The notes under the pieces were generated by a model, which had not been told where the DNA came from, did no database searches, and saw nothing but the letters and a program-made list of their open reading frames with translations. Below are positions 8,066 through 16,560 of a stretch of DNA of 64,000 nucleotides, piece by piece (within the stretch, counting starts at the first letter, position 1; each line of letters begins with the position of its first letter). Source of the DNA: Cytobacillus horneckiae (GTDB lineage: Bacteria > Bacillota > Bacilli > Bacillales > Cytobacillaceae); the NCBI RefSeq assembly GCF_002835735.1, contig NZ_PISD01000013.1, forward strand, positions 171,132-235,131, given 5' to 3'. The position numbers and the translations under genes were made by a program.

Positions 8066-8083
8066 CTGTTGTCCAAATAACAG
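8066..8083. promoter_or_regulatory. Candidate TetR operator 1
   Basis: Inverted repeat CTGTT-N8-AACAG between the divergent TetR and MMPL genes. Confidence 0.4.
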
Positions 8084-8086
8084 ATT

Positions 8087-8109
8087 TTAACCAACTGTTT
8101 GTTGTTTAA
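8087..8109. promoter_or_regulatory. Candidate TetR operator 2 overlapping the exporter promoter
   Basis: Inverted repeat TTAACCAAC-N5-GTTGTTTAA, with 8 of 9 positions symmetric. It contains the -35 box at 8102-8107, so bound repressor would block the exporter promoter. Confidence 0.5.
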
Positions 8110-8130
8110 CTAACATGATGTTTATATAAT
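8102..8130 (+). promoter_or_regulatory. SigA promoter of the MMPL operon
   Basis: TTGTTT-N17-TATAAT, with its -10 ending 44 bases before the MMPL start. Confidence 0.6.
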
Positions 8131-8174
8131 GATAATGTAAAAAAACTAAATCATCAAGATATGGGGAAGTCACA

Positions 8175-10238
8175 ATGATAAATACGATTATACGTTTCAA
8201 AAAGTCAGTGGCCATTGTCTTTCTAATCTTATCGGTCATCTCTTCCATTGCCTTTCTCTTTGTCGATGTCAATTATAATATGCAGGATTATTTGCCTGAA
8301 GAAGCAGAATCAACAATTGCTTTGAATGTAATGGAAGAGGAATTCTCAAGTGGCGTTCCAAATACAAGAGTAATGATTGAGGATGTCACGATACAAGAAG
8401 CTATTAATTATAAAGATGAATTAATATCGATTGATGGAGTTACTGAGGTGCTTTGGTTAGATGATGTTGTAGACCTTAGGACCCCTATAGAGGTTGCAGA
8501 TACTTCAACAGTAGAAAGCTATTATAAGGACGGAAAAGCACTTTTTTCCGTAACGATAGAAAGTGGGAAAGAAGTAGAGGCAACAGATCGTATATATGCT
8601 TTAATCGGAGACAAGAATGCCATCTCTGGTGAAGCGGTAAATACAGCTGCACAACAAAAGATGACTGGCAAAGAGACACTTTATGCAGCGGCATTGCTCG
8701 TCCCAATAATCATTATCATATTAGTATTATCTACGAACTCCTGGGTAGAGCCGGTGTTTTTCTTAACAGCAATCGGGGTATCGGTACTGATTAATCTTGG
8801 AACGAACGTCTTCATCGGCGAAGTTTCCTTTGTTACACAGTCAGTTGCTCCAATATTGCAATTAGCTGTCTCGCTGGATTATGCGATATTCCTGCTTCAT
8901 AGTTTCCAAGATTATCGGAATAAAGGATATAAACCAAATGAAGCGATGAAGCGGGCAATGAAAGAATCATTTCCTGTCATTAGCTCCAGTGCATTAACAA
9001 CTTTCTTTGGATTTACAGCCTTAATGTTTATGGATTTTGAAATTGGTTCTGATTTAGGTCTAAATCTTGTAAAAGGGATTGTGTTGAGCTTTATCAGTGT
9101 AATGGTGTTTTTACCTGCGTTGACTTTACTATTTTATCGTTGGATTGAAAAAACAGAGCATAGGCCGCTTATTCCTCCCTTTAAAGGTGTGGGAGAAAAG
9201 CTGTTGAAGTTAAAGTTCCCTGCAATTGCACTTGTTGTTGTCATGATCGTGCCCAGTTTTTTAGCGCAAAATAGTACAGCTTTTACCTATGGAATGGGGG
9301 AGCAACCAGAGAATACACGCTTAGGTACGGATATAAAAAAAATAGAAGAAATATTTGGAGAATCTACATCGATCGTATTATTGGTTCCAAATGATGATGT
9401 CGGTAAAGAACAAGAGATGATCGAAGTGATTGAGGAAATGAATCATGTCTCTGCCGTCGTTGGCTATGCCAATATGATTGGAAGCACCATTCCACATGAT
9501 TACTTAGAGGATACCATGACAGACCAATTTCTATCTGAGAATTTTAGTCGAATGATTATCAACACTGATGCCGGGACAGAAGGAGAGCTGCCTTTTAGCA
9601 TCGTAGAGAATGTCCGTGAAGTGTCTTCTGCCTATTATGGTGAGGCAGCCTTGACTCTTGGAGAGAGTGTCGCTTTGTTTGATATGAAGGAAACAGTGAC
9701 GAAGGATAACCAATTAGTAAATATTCTTACCGTAGCAACGATTGGTATGGTTTTACTGCTTAGTTTTCGTTCCATCTCTATACCAGTCATCTTATTGCTT
9801 ACAATTCAATCCGCGGTTTGGATTAACTTAGCGGTTCCATACTTTACGGACACGCCTTTAGTCTTTATCGGTTATTTAATCGTTAGTACCGTTCAGCTAG
9901 CTGCGACTGTCGACTATGCCATTTTGTTAACCGAAACATACAAACATTATCGACAGGACATGGCTGCTTTACCTGCAATTCAAAAGACAATCGACGATAA
10001 GTTGTTTTCAATTGCAGTATCAGCATCCATCTTATCGAGTGTTGGCTTTATTCTATGGATGACATCTTCCAATCCAATTGTTGGCTCAATCGGGTTGCTT
10101 TTAGGAAGAGGAGCCTTGTTAGCGTTTATATTAGTGATTACCTTCCTGCCGGCATTGCTCCTCATTGGCGATAAAACCATTCAGAAAACTTCGCTTCGCA
10201 TGAACTTTTATAAGGGGGATAAGCATGAAGACAATTAA
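8175..10238 (+). CDS. RND/MMPL family exporter
   Basis: The 687-residue protein shows the two-fold RND layout of MMPL transporters: a helix at residues 10-32, an extracytoplasmic domain over about 35-160, five clustered helices (160-330), then a second helix-domain-helices set from about 345. The LAVSLDYAIFLLHSF and LAATVDYAILLTETY segments are the paired TM4-like helices carrying the proton-relay Asp-Tyr. Members export lipids, surfactants or drugs using the proton gradient. ATG 8175 follows GGGGAAG. It overlaps the next gene by 14 bases, showing translational coupling. The divergent TetR gene is the likely regulator. Confidence 0.85.
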   Translation: MINTIIRFKKSVAIVFLILSVISSIAFLFVDVNYNMQDYLPEEAESTIALNVMEEEFSSGVPNTRVMIEDVTIQEAINYKDELISIDGVTEVLWLDDVVDLRTPIEVADTSTVESYYKDGKALFSVTIESGKEVEATDRIYALIGDKNAISGEAVNTAAQQKMTGKETLYAAALLVPIIIIILVLSTNSWVEPVFFLTAIGVSVLINLGTNVFIGEVSFVTQSVAPILQLAVSLDYAIFLLHSFQDYRNKGYKPNEAMKRAMKESFPVISSSALTTFFGFTALMFMDFEIGSDLGLNLVKGIVLSFISVMVFLPALTLLFYRWIEKTEHRPLIPPFKGVGEKLLKLKFPAIALVVVMIVPSFLAQNSTAFTYGMGEQPENTRLGTDIKKIEEIFGESTSIVLLVPNDDVGKEQEMIEVIEEMNHVSAVVGYANMIGSTIPHDYLEDTMTDQFLSENFSRMIINTDAGTEGELPFSIVENVREVSSAYYGEAALTLGESVALFDMKETVTKDNQLVNILTVATIGMVLLLSFRSISIPVILLLTIQSAVWINLAVPYFTDTPLVFIGYLIVSTVQLAATVDYAILLTETYKHYRQDMAALPAIQKTIDDKLFSIAVSASILSSVGFILWMTSSNPIVGSIGLLLGRGALLAFILVITFLPALLLIGDKTIQKTSLRMNFYKGDKHEDN

Positions 10239-12048
10239 ATGGATAGGGCTTACATTAGCCATCTTTTTCTTCCCAGTAATCATTACATATGCAGACTCTG
10301 GTTCTTTGAAGAAAACTGGCAGAGAAAATGCGGAAGCAGGGAAAATCGCTAATAAAAATGAAATCGTCTACGCAAATTTACAAGCAAGTGGCAGTCTGGA
10401 AGAAATATACGTAGTCAATGCATTTGAACTAGACAGACCAGGAATAATTGAGGACTATGGCCATTATAGTGAGGTTAAAAATCTAACAGACACGTCTGCC
10501 ATTGCCCAGGATAATAACAAAATACGGATAAATGCAGAGACAGATATGTTTTATTATCAGGGAAATCTTTCTGACAATATTCAGCTGCCATGGTCGTTTA
10601 CATTGGAGTATTATTTGGATGACAGTAAGGTAAAAGCAGAAGAGTTAATTGGAAAATCTGGAGAGGTAGAAATAAAAATAGCTGTAAAGAAGACGGAATC
10701 TGTCCCACCAACCTTCTTTGAAAATTACATGCTGCAAATTTCTCTTCCTTTAAATACGGATAAATTTAAGAATATTAAAGCACGAGATGCAACTGTAGCT
10801 AATTCTGGAAAGAATAAGCAATTAGCATTTACAGTGATGCCAGAGGAAGAAAAGGAGTTTTCCATAAAAGCAAAAACAGATCATTTTGAAATAGATGGGT
10901 TACAAATATCTGCTTTGCCGTCCTCCATATCTGTGGATGGACCTGATACCGATGAATTAACAAGCGAATTTCGTTCTTTAACAGATGCAGTTGGAGAAAT
11001 TGACGGTGGCGTAGGCCAATTACGTAATGGTATGAGTGAATTAGCATCAGGGCTAAATGATTTAGAGAAGGGTTCTTCTCAATATAAAAGCGGGATGGAT
11101 GAACTGAATCAATCAGGCAGCCAATTGACAAAAGCATCTTCACAAATTAATCATGCGCTTACAGCCATTCAAAATGAGGTAAAAAATGCTAGTGGAGCAA
11201 GTGGGTTAGAACAGCTGGATGAATTGAATAAAAATATCCCAGCAATGGCTGCTAGCTTAGAACAAATTGCAGATGGCATGGATCAATTCGCTTCCCAGTA
11301 TAGAGGAGCAAAGCAAGGATTACAGGCTGCGATGAATCAAATACCAGAGTCTACCATCAAGGAATCTGATATAGAGGCGCTCTCTCAGAGTGATGCGGAC
11401 CAATCAGTAATTAATGAACTGGTCAAAACCTATCAAGCTGCTCAAAATGTAAAAGCAGCATACCAAGCAGCAGCAGAGGCATTTGGAGCAGTAGAACCTA
11501 GCCTATCCACCTTTAGTGAATCTACACGACAGGTAGCGAATCATTTACGTACACTAGCTGCAGGTCTCGAAAAATCAATGAATCAGGTAAATGTGGATGA
11601 AGGTTTAAGTGAATTAGTATCTGGTTTAGGACAGATGGCATCAAACTATTCTCAATTTCACGAAGGATTGTCTGCATATACAAAAGGTGTAAATGAATTA
11701 TCTCATTCATACAATGGACTGCATACTGGAATTGGAGAAGCTGCAGCAGGCGCTAGCCAAATAACTGACGGTGCAGGTGAATTACATGATGGGACAGGGC
11801 AATTGCACGATGCAACATCTGCCATCCCGGATGAAGTGCAAAAAGAAATTGATTCAATGATTTCTCAGTATGATAAGTCTGATTTTGAACCGGTTTCTTT
11901 TGTATCTGAAAAAAATAACGAACAAACAGACTCTGTACAGTTTGTAATAAGTACGGACAGCTTAAAACAAAAAGAAACAGATACAACAAATAAACAATCA
12001 GAGGAAAAAGAAGGCTTTTTTGAAAAACTGAAGAACCTATTTCGCTAA
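10225..12048 (+). CDS. Secreted heptad-repeat (YhgE/Pip-like) partner of the MMPL exporter
   Basis: The 607-residue protein begins with a signal peptide (WIGLTLAIFFFPVIITYA), then a beta-rich region to about residue 235. A long helical region follows with repeated Leu-x-x-Gly heptads such as LRNGMSELASGLNDLEKG and ITDGAGELHDGTGQLHDAT, the pattern of YhgE/Pip-type proteins. No C-terminal membrane helix is seen; it ends with a charged tail, KEGFFEKLKNLFR. Its start lies inside the MMPL gene behind AAGGGGGAT. The pairing suggests an extracytoplasmic adaptor for the exporter, which is inference. A terminator follows. Confidence 0.65.
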   Translation: MKTIKWIGLTLAIFFFPVIITYADSGSLKKTGRENAEAGKIANKNEIVYANLQASGSLEEIYVVNAFELDRPGIIEDYGHYSEVKNLTDTSAIAQDNNKIRINAETDMFYYQGNLSDNIQLPWSFTLEYYLDDSKVKAEELIGKSGEVEIKIAVKKTESVPPTFFENYMLQISLPLNTDKFKNIKARDATVANSGKNKQLAFTVMPEEEKEFSIKAKTDHFEIDGLQISALPSSISVDGPDTDELTSEFRSLTDAVGEIDGGVGQLRNGMSELASGLNDLEKGSSQYKSGMDELNQSGSQLTKASSQINHALTAIQNEVKNASGASGLEQLDELNKNIPAMAASLEQIADGMDQFASQYRGAKQGLQAAMNQIPESTIKESDIEALSQSDADQSVINELVKTYQAAQNVKAAYQAAAEAFGAVEPSLSTFSESTRQVANHLRTLAAGLEKSMNQVNVDEGLSELVSGLGQMASNYSQFHEGLSAYTKGVNELSHSYNGLHTGIGEAAAGASQITDGAGELHDGTGQLHDATSAIPDEVQKEIDSMISQYDKSDFEPVSFVSEKNNEQTDSVQFVISTDSLKQKETDTTNKQSEEKEGFFEKLKNLFR

Positions 12049-12093
12049 TTAGAGATTAAAATATCCAAGACAGAGTCAGTAAAAAACTATTAA

Positions 12094-12137
12094 ATCATCA
12101 GTTGACCATTTTGAACCGGCAACTGATGATTTTTTTT
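12094..12137 (+). terminator. Intrinsic terminator of the MMPL operon
   Basis: The 11-bp stem ATCATCAGTTG / CAACTGATGAT is followed by a run of T. Confidence 0.8.
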
Positions 12138-12640
12138 AACAAAGAGTGGGTAGTTTTCTTCAACACAATGTGTTCAAGGTAATGGGCAGGTGTTCTGCTG
12201 TCTTGGTGCCAGGGTTCTTGTATTTTTATCCGAAACTACCTCTTTTACACTCCTAGCCTAGCTAGTGATTGAAGAGCGAGCAAGGCCTGGTTCATTTTTT
12301 AGTCATTTGTGATCAATTGACTTTTCTATACTTTAGAGCAGGCATACTAAATAGAACTGCCAGGTTTTTTATCTAAAAAAAGCAGAATCAAATCAACCCT
12401 TTCATACCACAGTTTTACACTCTTAATTGGTGGTTCAGTAGATAATAATTTTTTTGTCTCAACTTCTAAAGCCATTTTCCGATGGAAAGAAAATAGACCT
12501 AATATAAAACAAGTTGATTGTTAAATATTTTCTAGGTATAATTTATTGTTTTCATTATCCTGATGTGTTATTTTAAAAAGGTTGTATATTACTATGGTTT
12601 TAAGTAGTAGAAAAATCTTTGAAAATTATATCAAAATATA
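12138..12640. other. Intergenic region upstream of brnQ
   Basis: About 500 bases with stop codons in all frames and no recognisable gene or RNA. It becomes strongly AT-rich toward the CodY-like box at 12641. Nothing else can be supported. Confidence 0.5.
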
Positions 12641-12655
12641 AATTTTCAGAAGAAT
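12641..12655 (+). promoter_or_regulatory. CodY-like box upstream of brnQ
   Basis: AATTTTCAGAAGAAT matches the CodY motif AATTTTCWGAAAATT at 13 of 15 positions. It is 62 bases before the brnQ start. Known brnQ-type genes in Firmicutes are CodY targets, which supports the call. Confidence 0.6.
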
Positions 12656-12717
12656 TAATCTCGTCAGAGTGATGCTAATAACGCTCAATAAACATTGAGG
12701 TAGAAAGGGGTAGTAAT

Positions 12718-14064
12718 TTGAATCAAAAGGTTTCAAATTCCTATATTATTATTTTAGGCTTGATGCTATTTTCATTATTTTTTGGAGCAGGCAACTTAAT
12801 ATTTCCAATAATGATGGGGCAGGAAGCAGGTATAAATGTCTGGGAAGCTACAGCAGGATTTGTTATTACTGGTGTAGGTTTACCACTATTAGCAGTTATT
12901 GCTTTAGGTTATTCTGGGAAAAGTGACCTTCAATCATTGGCAAGTAGAGTTCACCCAATGTTCGGGTTAATATTCTCAATTGTTTTATACTTAGCTATAG
13001 GTCCATTATTTGCGATACCGAGAGCAGGATCTGTATCGTTTGAAATTGGTATTCGTCCATTATTACCAGAATCTTGGAGTACGATGGGGTTATTTGTTTT
13101 CTCTATCTTTTTCTTTGGAGTGGCAGCGTCCTTTTCGCTTAATTCTTCAAAAATTGTTGATATCGTAGGAAAATATTTAACACCTATTAAAATAACCTTT
13201 ATTCTTCTCCTAATTGTTGTGGCTATTTTTAACCCACTCGGTTCATTCCAAGAGCCTATCGAAAGATATACAGAAAATTCATTCTTTAATGGTTTTTCAG
13301 AAGGATATTTAACAATGGATGTTTTAGCAGCTTTCGTGTTTGGCATCATTGTTATAAATGCCCTTCGCTCTAAAGGTGTAGAATCAGGTAAGGTGATTAT
13401 GGTATCCACAATGAAGGCTGGTTTAATTGCTGCTGTTCTTTTAGCTTTCTTTTATAGTGCTATGGCATATATGGGGGCAAGTAGTGTTGCGGAATTAGGT
13501 ATTTTAAATAACGGCGGTTCAGTATTATCAGGGATAGCAAATGTCTACTTTGGTTCATTTGGTGGTATCATACTTAGCGGTGTTATGATTGTTGCGTGTC
13601 TAACTACAAGTGTTGGTCTAATTAGCTCATGTGCTACCTATTTCAATGAAACCTTTCCTAAAATTTCCTATAGAAGTTATGTTATCATTTTCGCAGTATT
13701 TAGTGCTGCGGTTGCTAACTTCGGTTTAAGTCAATTGATTGCTATTTCAGTACCAGTGTTAACAGCGATTTACCCATTAGCAATCGTATTATTGATACTA
13801 ACTTTCTTCCATAATGCAATTAACGGTAAGAAGGAAGTTTATCAAATGAGTATGTTATTCACATTTATCGTAAGTGTGTTTGATGGATTAAATGCCGCAG
13901 GGTTTGGTGTAAAACCAGTTGATCAATTATTTACATCTATTCTACCGTTATATGAAGTTGGATTAGGATGGATAATACCTGCGTTTATAGGTGTAATTCT
14001 AGGTATTATTATTGGCTTGTTTAAACGAGGAAGTAAGAAAAAAGAGGAAGAACAATTTATTTAA
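12718..14064 (+). CDS. brnQ: Branched-chain amino acid:cation symporter BrnQ
   Basis: The 448-residue protein has about twelve transmembrane helices and the full LivCS/BrnQ signature near the N-terminus (LMLFSLFFGAGNLIFPIMMG). It imports leucine, isoleucine and valine with Na+ or H+ across the cytoplasmic membrane. The length agrees with the family. The start is TTG at 12718, set by AGAAAGGGG 7 bases upstream; no better start exists nearby. It is a single gene with an upstream CodY-like box and a strong terminator, so repression under amino-acid excess is likely. Confidence 0.9.
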   Translation: MNQKVSNSYIIILGLMLFSLFFGAGNLIFPIMMGQEAGINVWEATAGFVITGVGLPLLAVIALGYSGKSDLQSLASRVHPMFGLIFSIVLYLAIGPLFAIPRAGSVSFEIGIRPLLPESWSTMGLFVFSIFFFGVAASFSLNSSKIVDIVGKYLTPIKITFILLLIVVAIFNPLGSFQEPIERYTENSFFNGFSEGYLTMDVLAAFVFGIIVINALRSKGVESGKVIMVSTMKAGLIAAVLLAFFYSAMAYMGASSVAELGILNNGGSVLSGIANVYFGSFGGIILSGVMIVACLTTSVGLISSCATYFNETFPKISYRSYVIIFAVFSAAVANFGLSQLIAISVPVLTAIYPLAIVLLILTFFHNAINGKKEVYQMSMLFTFIVSVFDGLNAAGFGVKPVDQLFTSILPLYEVGLGWIIPAFIGVILGIIIGLFKRGSKKKEEEQFI

Positions 14065-14081
14065 TATCGATTAAAATTAGC

Positions 14082-14126
14082 CACCAATTATTAAAGTATT
14101 TTCTTTAATAATTGGTGTTTTTTTAT
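14082..14126 (+). terminator. Intrinsic terminator of brnQ
   Basis: A 15-bp stem, CACCAATTATTAAAG paired with CTTTAATAATTGGTG, is followed by TTTTTTTATTTT. Confidence 0.85.
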
Positions 14127-14226
14127 TTTAGGAAGGATAAAGAAGTTTATCGGCTAACATTTACTTTTGTATAGATTTGTTAGTTTAGTATTTTAGAAAG
14201 ATTGATTATTTAAATCAAGGACCATT

Positions 14227-14276
14227 AAAAAAGGCAGTATCAAAGATTACAAAGTGTGATCTTTGATACTGCCTTT
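14227..14276 (-). terminator. Intrinsic terminator of dps
   Basis: An 18-bp perfect stem with left arm AAAGGCAGTATCAAAGAT is followed on the minus strand by a T run. Confidence 0.85.
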
Positions 14277-14288
14277 ATCTAACTTCTA

Positions 14289-14738
14289 TTATTCTCCCAA
14301 ATAAGCAGTGAACATCCATATATGCTTATCAAGCGATTCAATTAAACCGATTGCGTAATCATTTGTAGCATGTGCTTGTTCCGCTTCAGCTAAATCAGCT
14401 AATTCTTTCAGTTCTGCTTTTAGCTGTTTATAGTCAGCTATGAGGCTTGCTACCATTTCGTTTGCAGTTTTTTCGTTGTTAATTTCTGTTAAAGTTGCAG
14501 TTTCAAGATATTGCTTCATGGTTGCAACTGGTTCACCGCCAATTGTAAGGAGGCGTTCAGCCAGTTCGTCCACTACAGAAGCCGCTTCATTATATAATTC
14601 TTCAAATTTTTCATGTAATGTAAAGAATTGAGGGCCTTTTACATACCAATGGAAGCGGTGCAATTTAGTGTACAGAAGGCTCCAGTTTGCGACTTGTGTA
14701 TTTAATGCTGTGTGTAATTTTGTATCTAATGTAATCAT
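14289..14738 (-). CDS. dps: Dps-family DNA-binding ferritin-like protein
   Basis: The 149-residue protein is a Dps/MrgA-type miniferritin. The ferroxidase-site residues are visible in LHRFHWYVKGPQFFTLHEKFEELY and VDELAERLLTIGG (His, His, Asp, Glu), and length and layout match the family. It forms dodecamers that oxidise and store iron with hydrogen peroxide and protect DNA. AAGGG lies 11 bases before ATG 14738. A consensus promoter and a perfect PerR box upstream indicate peroxide-inducible control, as for B. subtilis mrgA. The gene is monocistronic. Confidence 0.9.
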   Translation of the reverse strand: MITLDTKLHTALNTQVANWSLLYTKLHRFHWYVKGPQFFTLHEKFEELYNEAASVVDELAERLLTIGGEPVATMKQYLETATLTEINNEKTANEMVASLIADYKQLKAELKELADLAEAEQAHATNDYAIGLIESLDKHIWMFTAYLGE

Positions 14739-14774
14739 TTAATCAATTCCCTTCTTTATTTTCTTCTTGTCTTA

Positions 14775-14802
14775 ATTATAACAGCTTTTAAATTAAAATC
14801 AA
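14775..14802 (-). promoter_or_regulatory. SigA promoter of dps
   Basis: On the minus strand TTGATT-N16-TATAAT with a TG one base before the -10 (extended -10). Confidence 0.75.
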
Positions 14803-14809
14803 TACTTAT

Positions 14810-14824
14810 TTATAATAATTATAA
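14810..14824. promoter_or_regulatory. PerR box
   Basis: TTATAATAATTATAA is a perfect match to the PerR operator consensus TTATAATNATTATAA. It sits 8 bases upstream of the dps -35 box. Confidence 0.8.
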
Positions 14825-14837
14825 TTTAGTATTTGTT

Positions 14838-15413
14838 TTAATTTGGTCTTTTCTTAAAAATGAGAAAAACTATATAAAAGAGAATAAAGAGTATCCCAAA
14901 ACTGATAGTTAAGAGAGAAAAATGCTCTTTAAAAAAAGGAACGGCATGGGCTCCGAGCTTGATGATGAGTGCCGCCTCCAGGCCAAATCTTGCCCCTCTG
15001 CCAATAACCGACCAAAATACGATCACTTTTAACGGAAGCTTGGAGATGCCGGAAAATATCGTAAAGATTTTGTAAGGAAGGGGCGTAAAGGCGGAAATCA
15101 ATATGGCAATCGGGCCAAGCTTGTTATAATAATATTCAACTTTATCTATTTTTTCATCAGAGAATAACCGCTTTAAAACCGGCCTGCCTAGTTTAAAGCC
15201 GATGTACCAGCCAAATATCGCTCCCATGACAGAGGCGAATGTGGTTAAAAAGGCATACCAGAGTACATTATCCGGATCGGCAATACCCATAGGAATAAGC
15301 AGGACATCGGGAGGAATTGGGAAGAAGGATGAATCTGCAAATGAGACGATAAAAAGTCCAAAAACGCCATATTCCATTAACCATTCTTTTATAATATGGA
15401 TAATTTGCGACAT
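14838..15413 (-). CDS. VTT-domain (DedA/YqaA-like) membrane protein
   Basis: The 191-residue protein has five to six hydrophobic segments and the VTT/SNARE-associated domain pattern: FIVSFADSSFFPIPPDVLLIPMG, then GAIFGWYIGFKLGRPVLKRL and PLPYKIFTIFSG. These fit the YqaA branch of the DedA superfamily. DedA proteins act in lipid flipping and envelope homeostasis; the role of YqaA forms is not established. AAGGAG lies 9 bases before ATG 15413. Its 3' end is near the PerR box, but it is transcribed toward dps from its own upstream region. Confidence 0.7.
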   Translation of the reverse strand: MSQIIHIIKEWLMEYGVFGLFIVSFADSSFFPIPPDVLLIPMGIADPDNVLWYAFLTTFASVMGAIFGWYIGFKLGRPVLKRLFSDEKIDKVEYYYNKLGPIAILISAFTPLPYKIFTIFSGISKLPLKVIVFWSVIGRGARFGLEAALIIKLGAHAVPFFKEHFSLLTISFGILFILFYIVFLIFKKRPN

Positions 15414-15517
15414 GAAATTTTGCTCCTTTTACTTAGTTGGAGGTTGTCCACTATGATTATATGTATGCTTTTATTTTTAATTACTAATAATCAGAATCAT
15501 TGTTATAATGTACATAT

Positions 15518-15574
15518 TGATCAAGTGAAACTTCCATCAGTGGTGGTTTTACTGCCCGCTAATGCGGGATAAAA
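15518..15574. repeat. Dispersed ~55-bp repeat, copy B
   Basis: This copy is inverted relative to 1596-1653 and 49793-49850. It reads AAGTGAAACTT, ATCAGTG, GGTTTTACTGCCCG and GCGGGATAAA in order, and folds as CAGT-N9-ACTG plus CCCGC-taat-GCGGG. It occupies the presumed 5' leader of the TauE gene. Confidence 0.7.
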
Positions 15575-15589
15575 GTGAGGTTATAAAAA

Positions 15590-16459
15590 ATGGAATATCT
15601 ATTATTTTTTATACTAGGGGCATTAATTAGTGTTTTATCAGGATTTTTTGGCATTGGCGGAGGATTTATTTTAACACCGTTTCTCATGCTTATTGGCTAT
15701 GCGCCTATAGAGGCAATCACAACAAGCCTGTTATTCACAATCGGGAGCTCAGTGTCTGGCATTATCGGTCATATTAAATATAAAAATATTCAATGGAAAC
15801 AAGGTCTCATCCTTGGTGTAAGTGGTATAGCGGCGACACAGGTTGCCCATCCATTTGTCGTCTTTTTGGAGCGTAATCATATGGATGAATGGGCGATACC
15901 ATTTATGTATGTGATTCTTCTTTCGTATTTTTCGATACAAATGCTGCGACAAGGAAGTGTACATTCTAAAAGTGAGGCAGTTCCGTCAGCATTGACATCG
16001 CTAATTAAAATGATCGCCATCGGATTCTTTGCTGGGTTTGTATCAACATCCATGGGGGTCGGCGGCGGCTTTATTATGGTGCCTCTCACAGTAGCATTTC
16101 TACGGTTTATGCCGAAAAAAGCAGTTGGGACAAGCCTATTTGCTGTCTTGATGATTGTAACAGCAGGTTTCTTTACTTACTCATCATCTGTTAGCATCAA
16201 TTATGCAGTTGGCTTAGTCCTTCTTGCCGGCGGTCTGCTAGGATCACAATTTGGCGCCAAACTGACAAATATCTTTTTGAATAGAGAGATTACACTGCTA
16301 TTAGGGTGCTTATATGTTTCTACATTAGTAAGTGTCATTTTAAAAGCCTTTCATTTAAATGTAATGGGATTAATCGTTGTTTCGCTGTTTTTATTCTTCT
16401 TCTTCATTACTTCATTGATGAGACTGCGCAAACATAGACTGGAACTGCGGGAAAACTAA
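15590..16459 (+). CDS. TauE/SafE family sulfite/organic anion exporter-like permease
   Basis: The 289-residue protein has about eight transmembrane helices in two repeats. Each repeat starts with the family's Gly-rich signature: LISVLSGFFGIGGGFILTPF at residue 13 and FVSTSMGVGGGFIMVPLTV at about 152. Family members move sulfite, sulfoacetate or related anions; the substrate here is unknown. ATG 15590 follows GTGAGG at 9 bases. Its 5' leader contains repeat copy B, downstream of a TATAAT at 15504-15509. The gene is monocistronic with a terminator. Confidence 0.75.
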   Translation: MEYLLFFILGALISVLSGFFGIGGGFILTPFLMLIGYAPIEAITTSLLFTIGSSVSGIIGHIKYKNIQWKQGLILGVSGIAATQVAHPFVVFLERNHMDEWAIPFMYVILLSYFSIQMLRQGSVHSKSEAVPSALTSLIKMIAIGFFAGFVSTSMGVGGGFIMVPLTVAFLRFMPKKAVGTSLFAVLMIVTAGFFTYSSSVSINYAVGLVLLAGGLLGSQFGAKLTNIFLNREITLLLGCLYVSTLVSVILKAFHLNVMGLIVVSLFLFFFFITSLMRLRKHRLELREN

Positions 16460-16465
16460 AATAAC

Positions 16466-16501
16466 AGCTGTCCTGAAAGATAGGACAGCTTTTGTCATTT
16501 T
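16466..16501 (+). terminator. Intrinsic terminator of the TauE gene
   Basis: The perfect 9-bp stem AGCTGTCCT / AGGACAGCT is followed by TTTGTCATTTT. Confidence 0.75.
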
Positions 16502-16560
16502 AAAGAGGAAATAAAGTGCCGAAAAGAATCGACATATTATTACCATACAATTTTATACAC

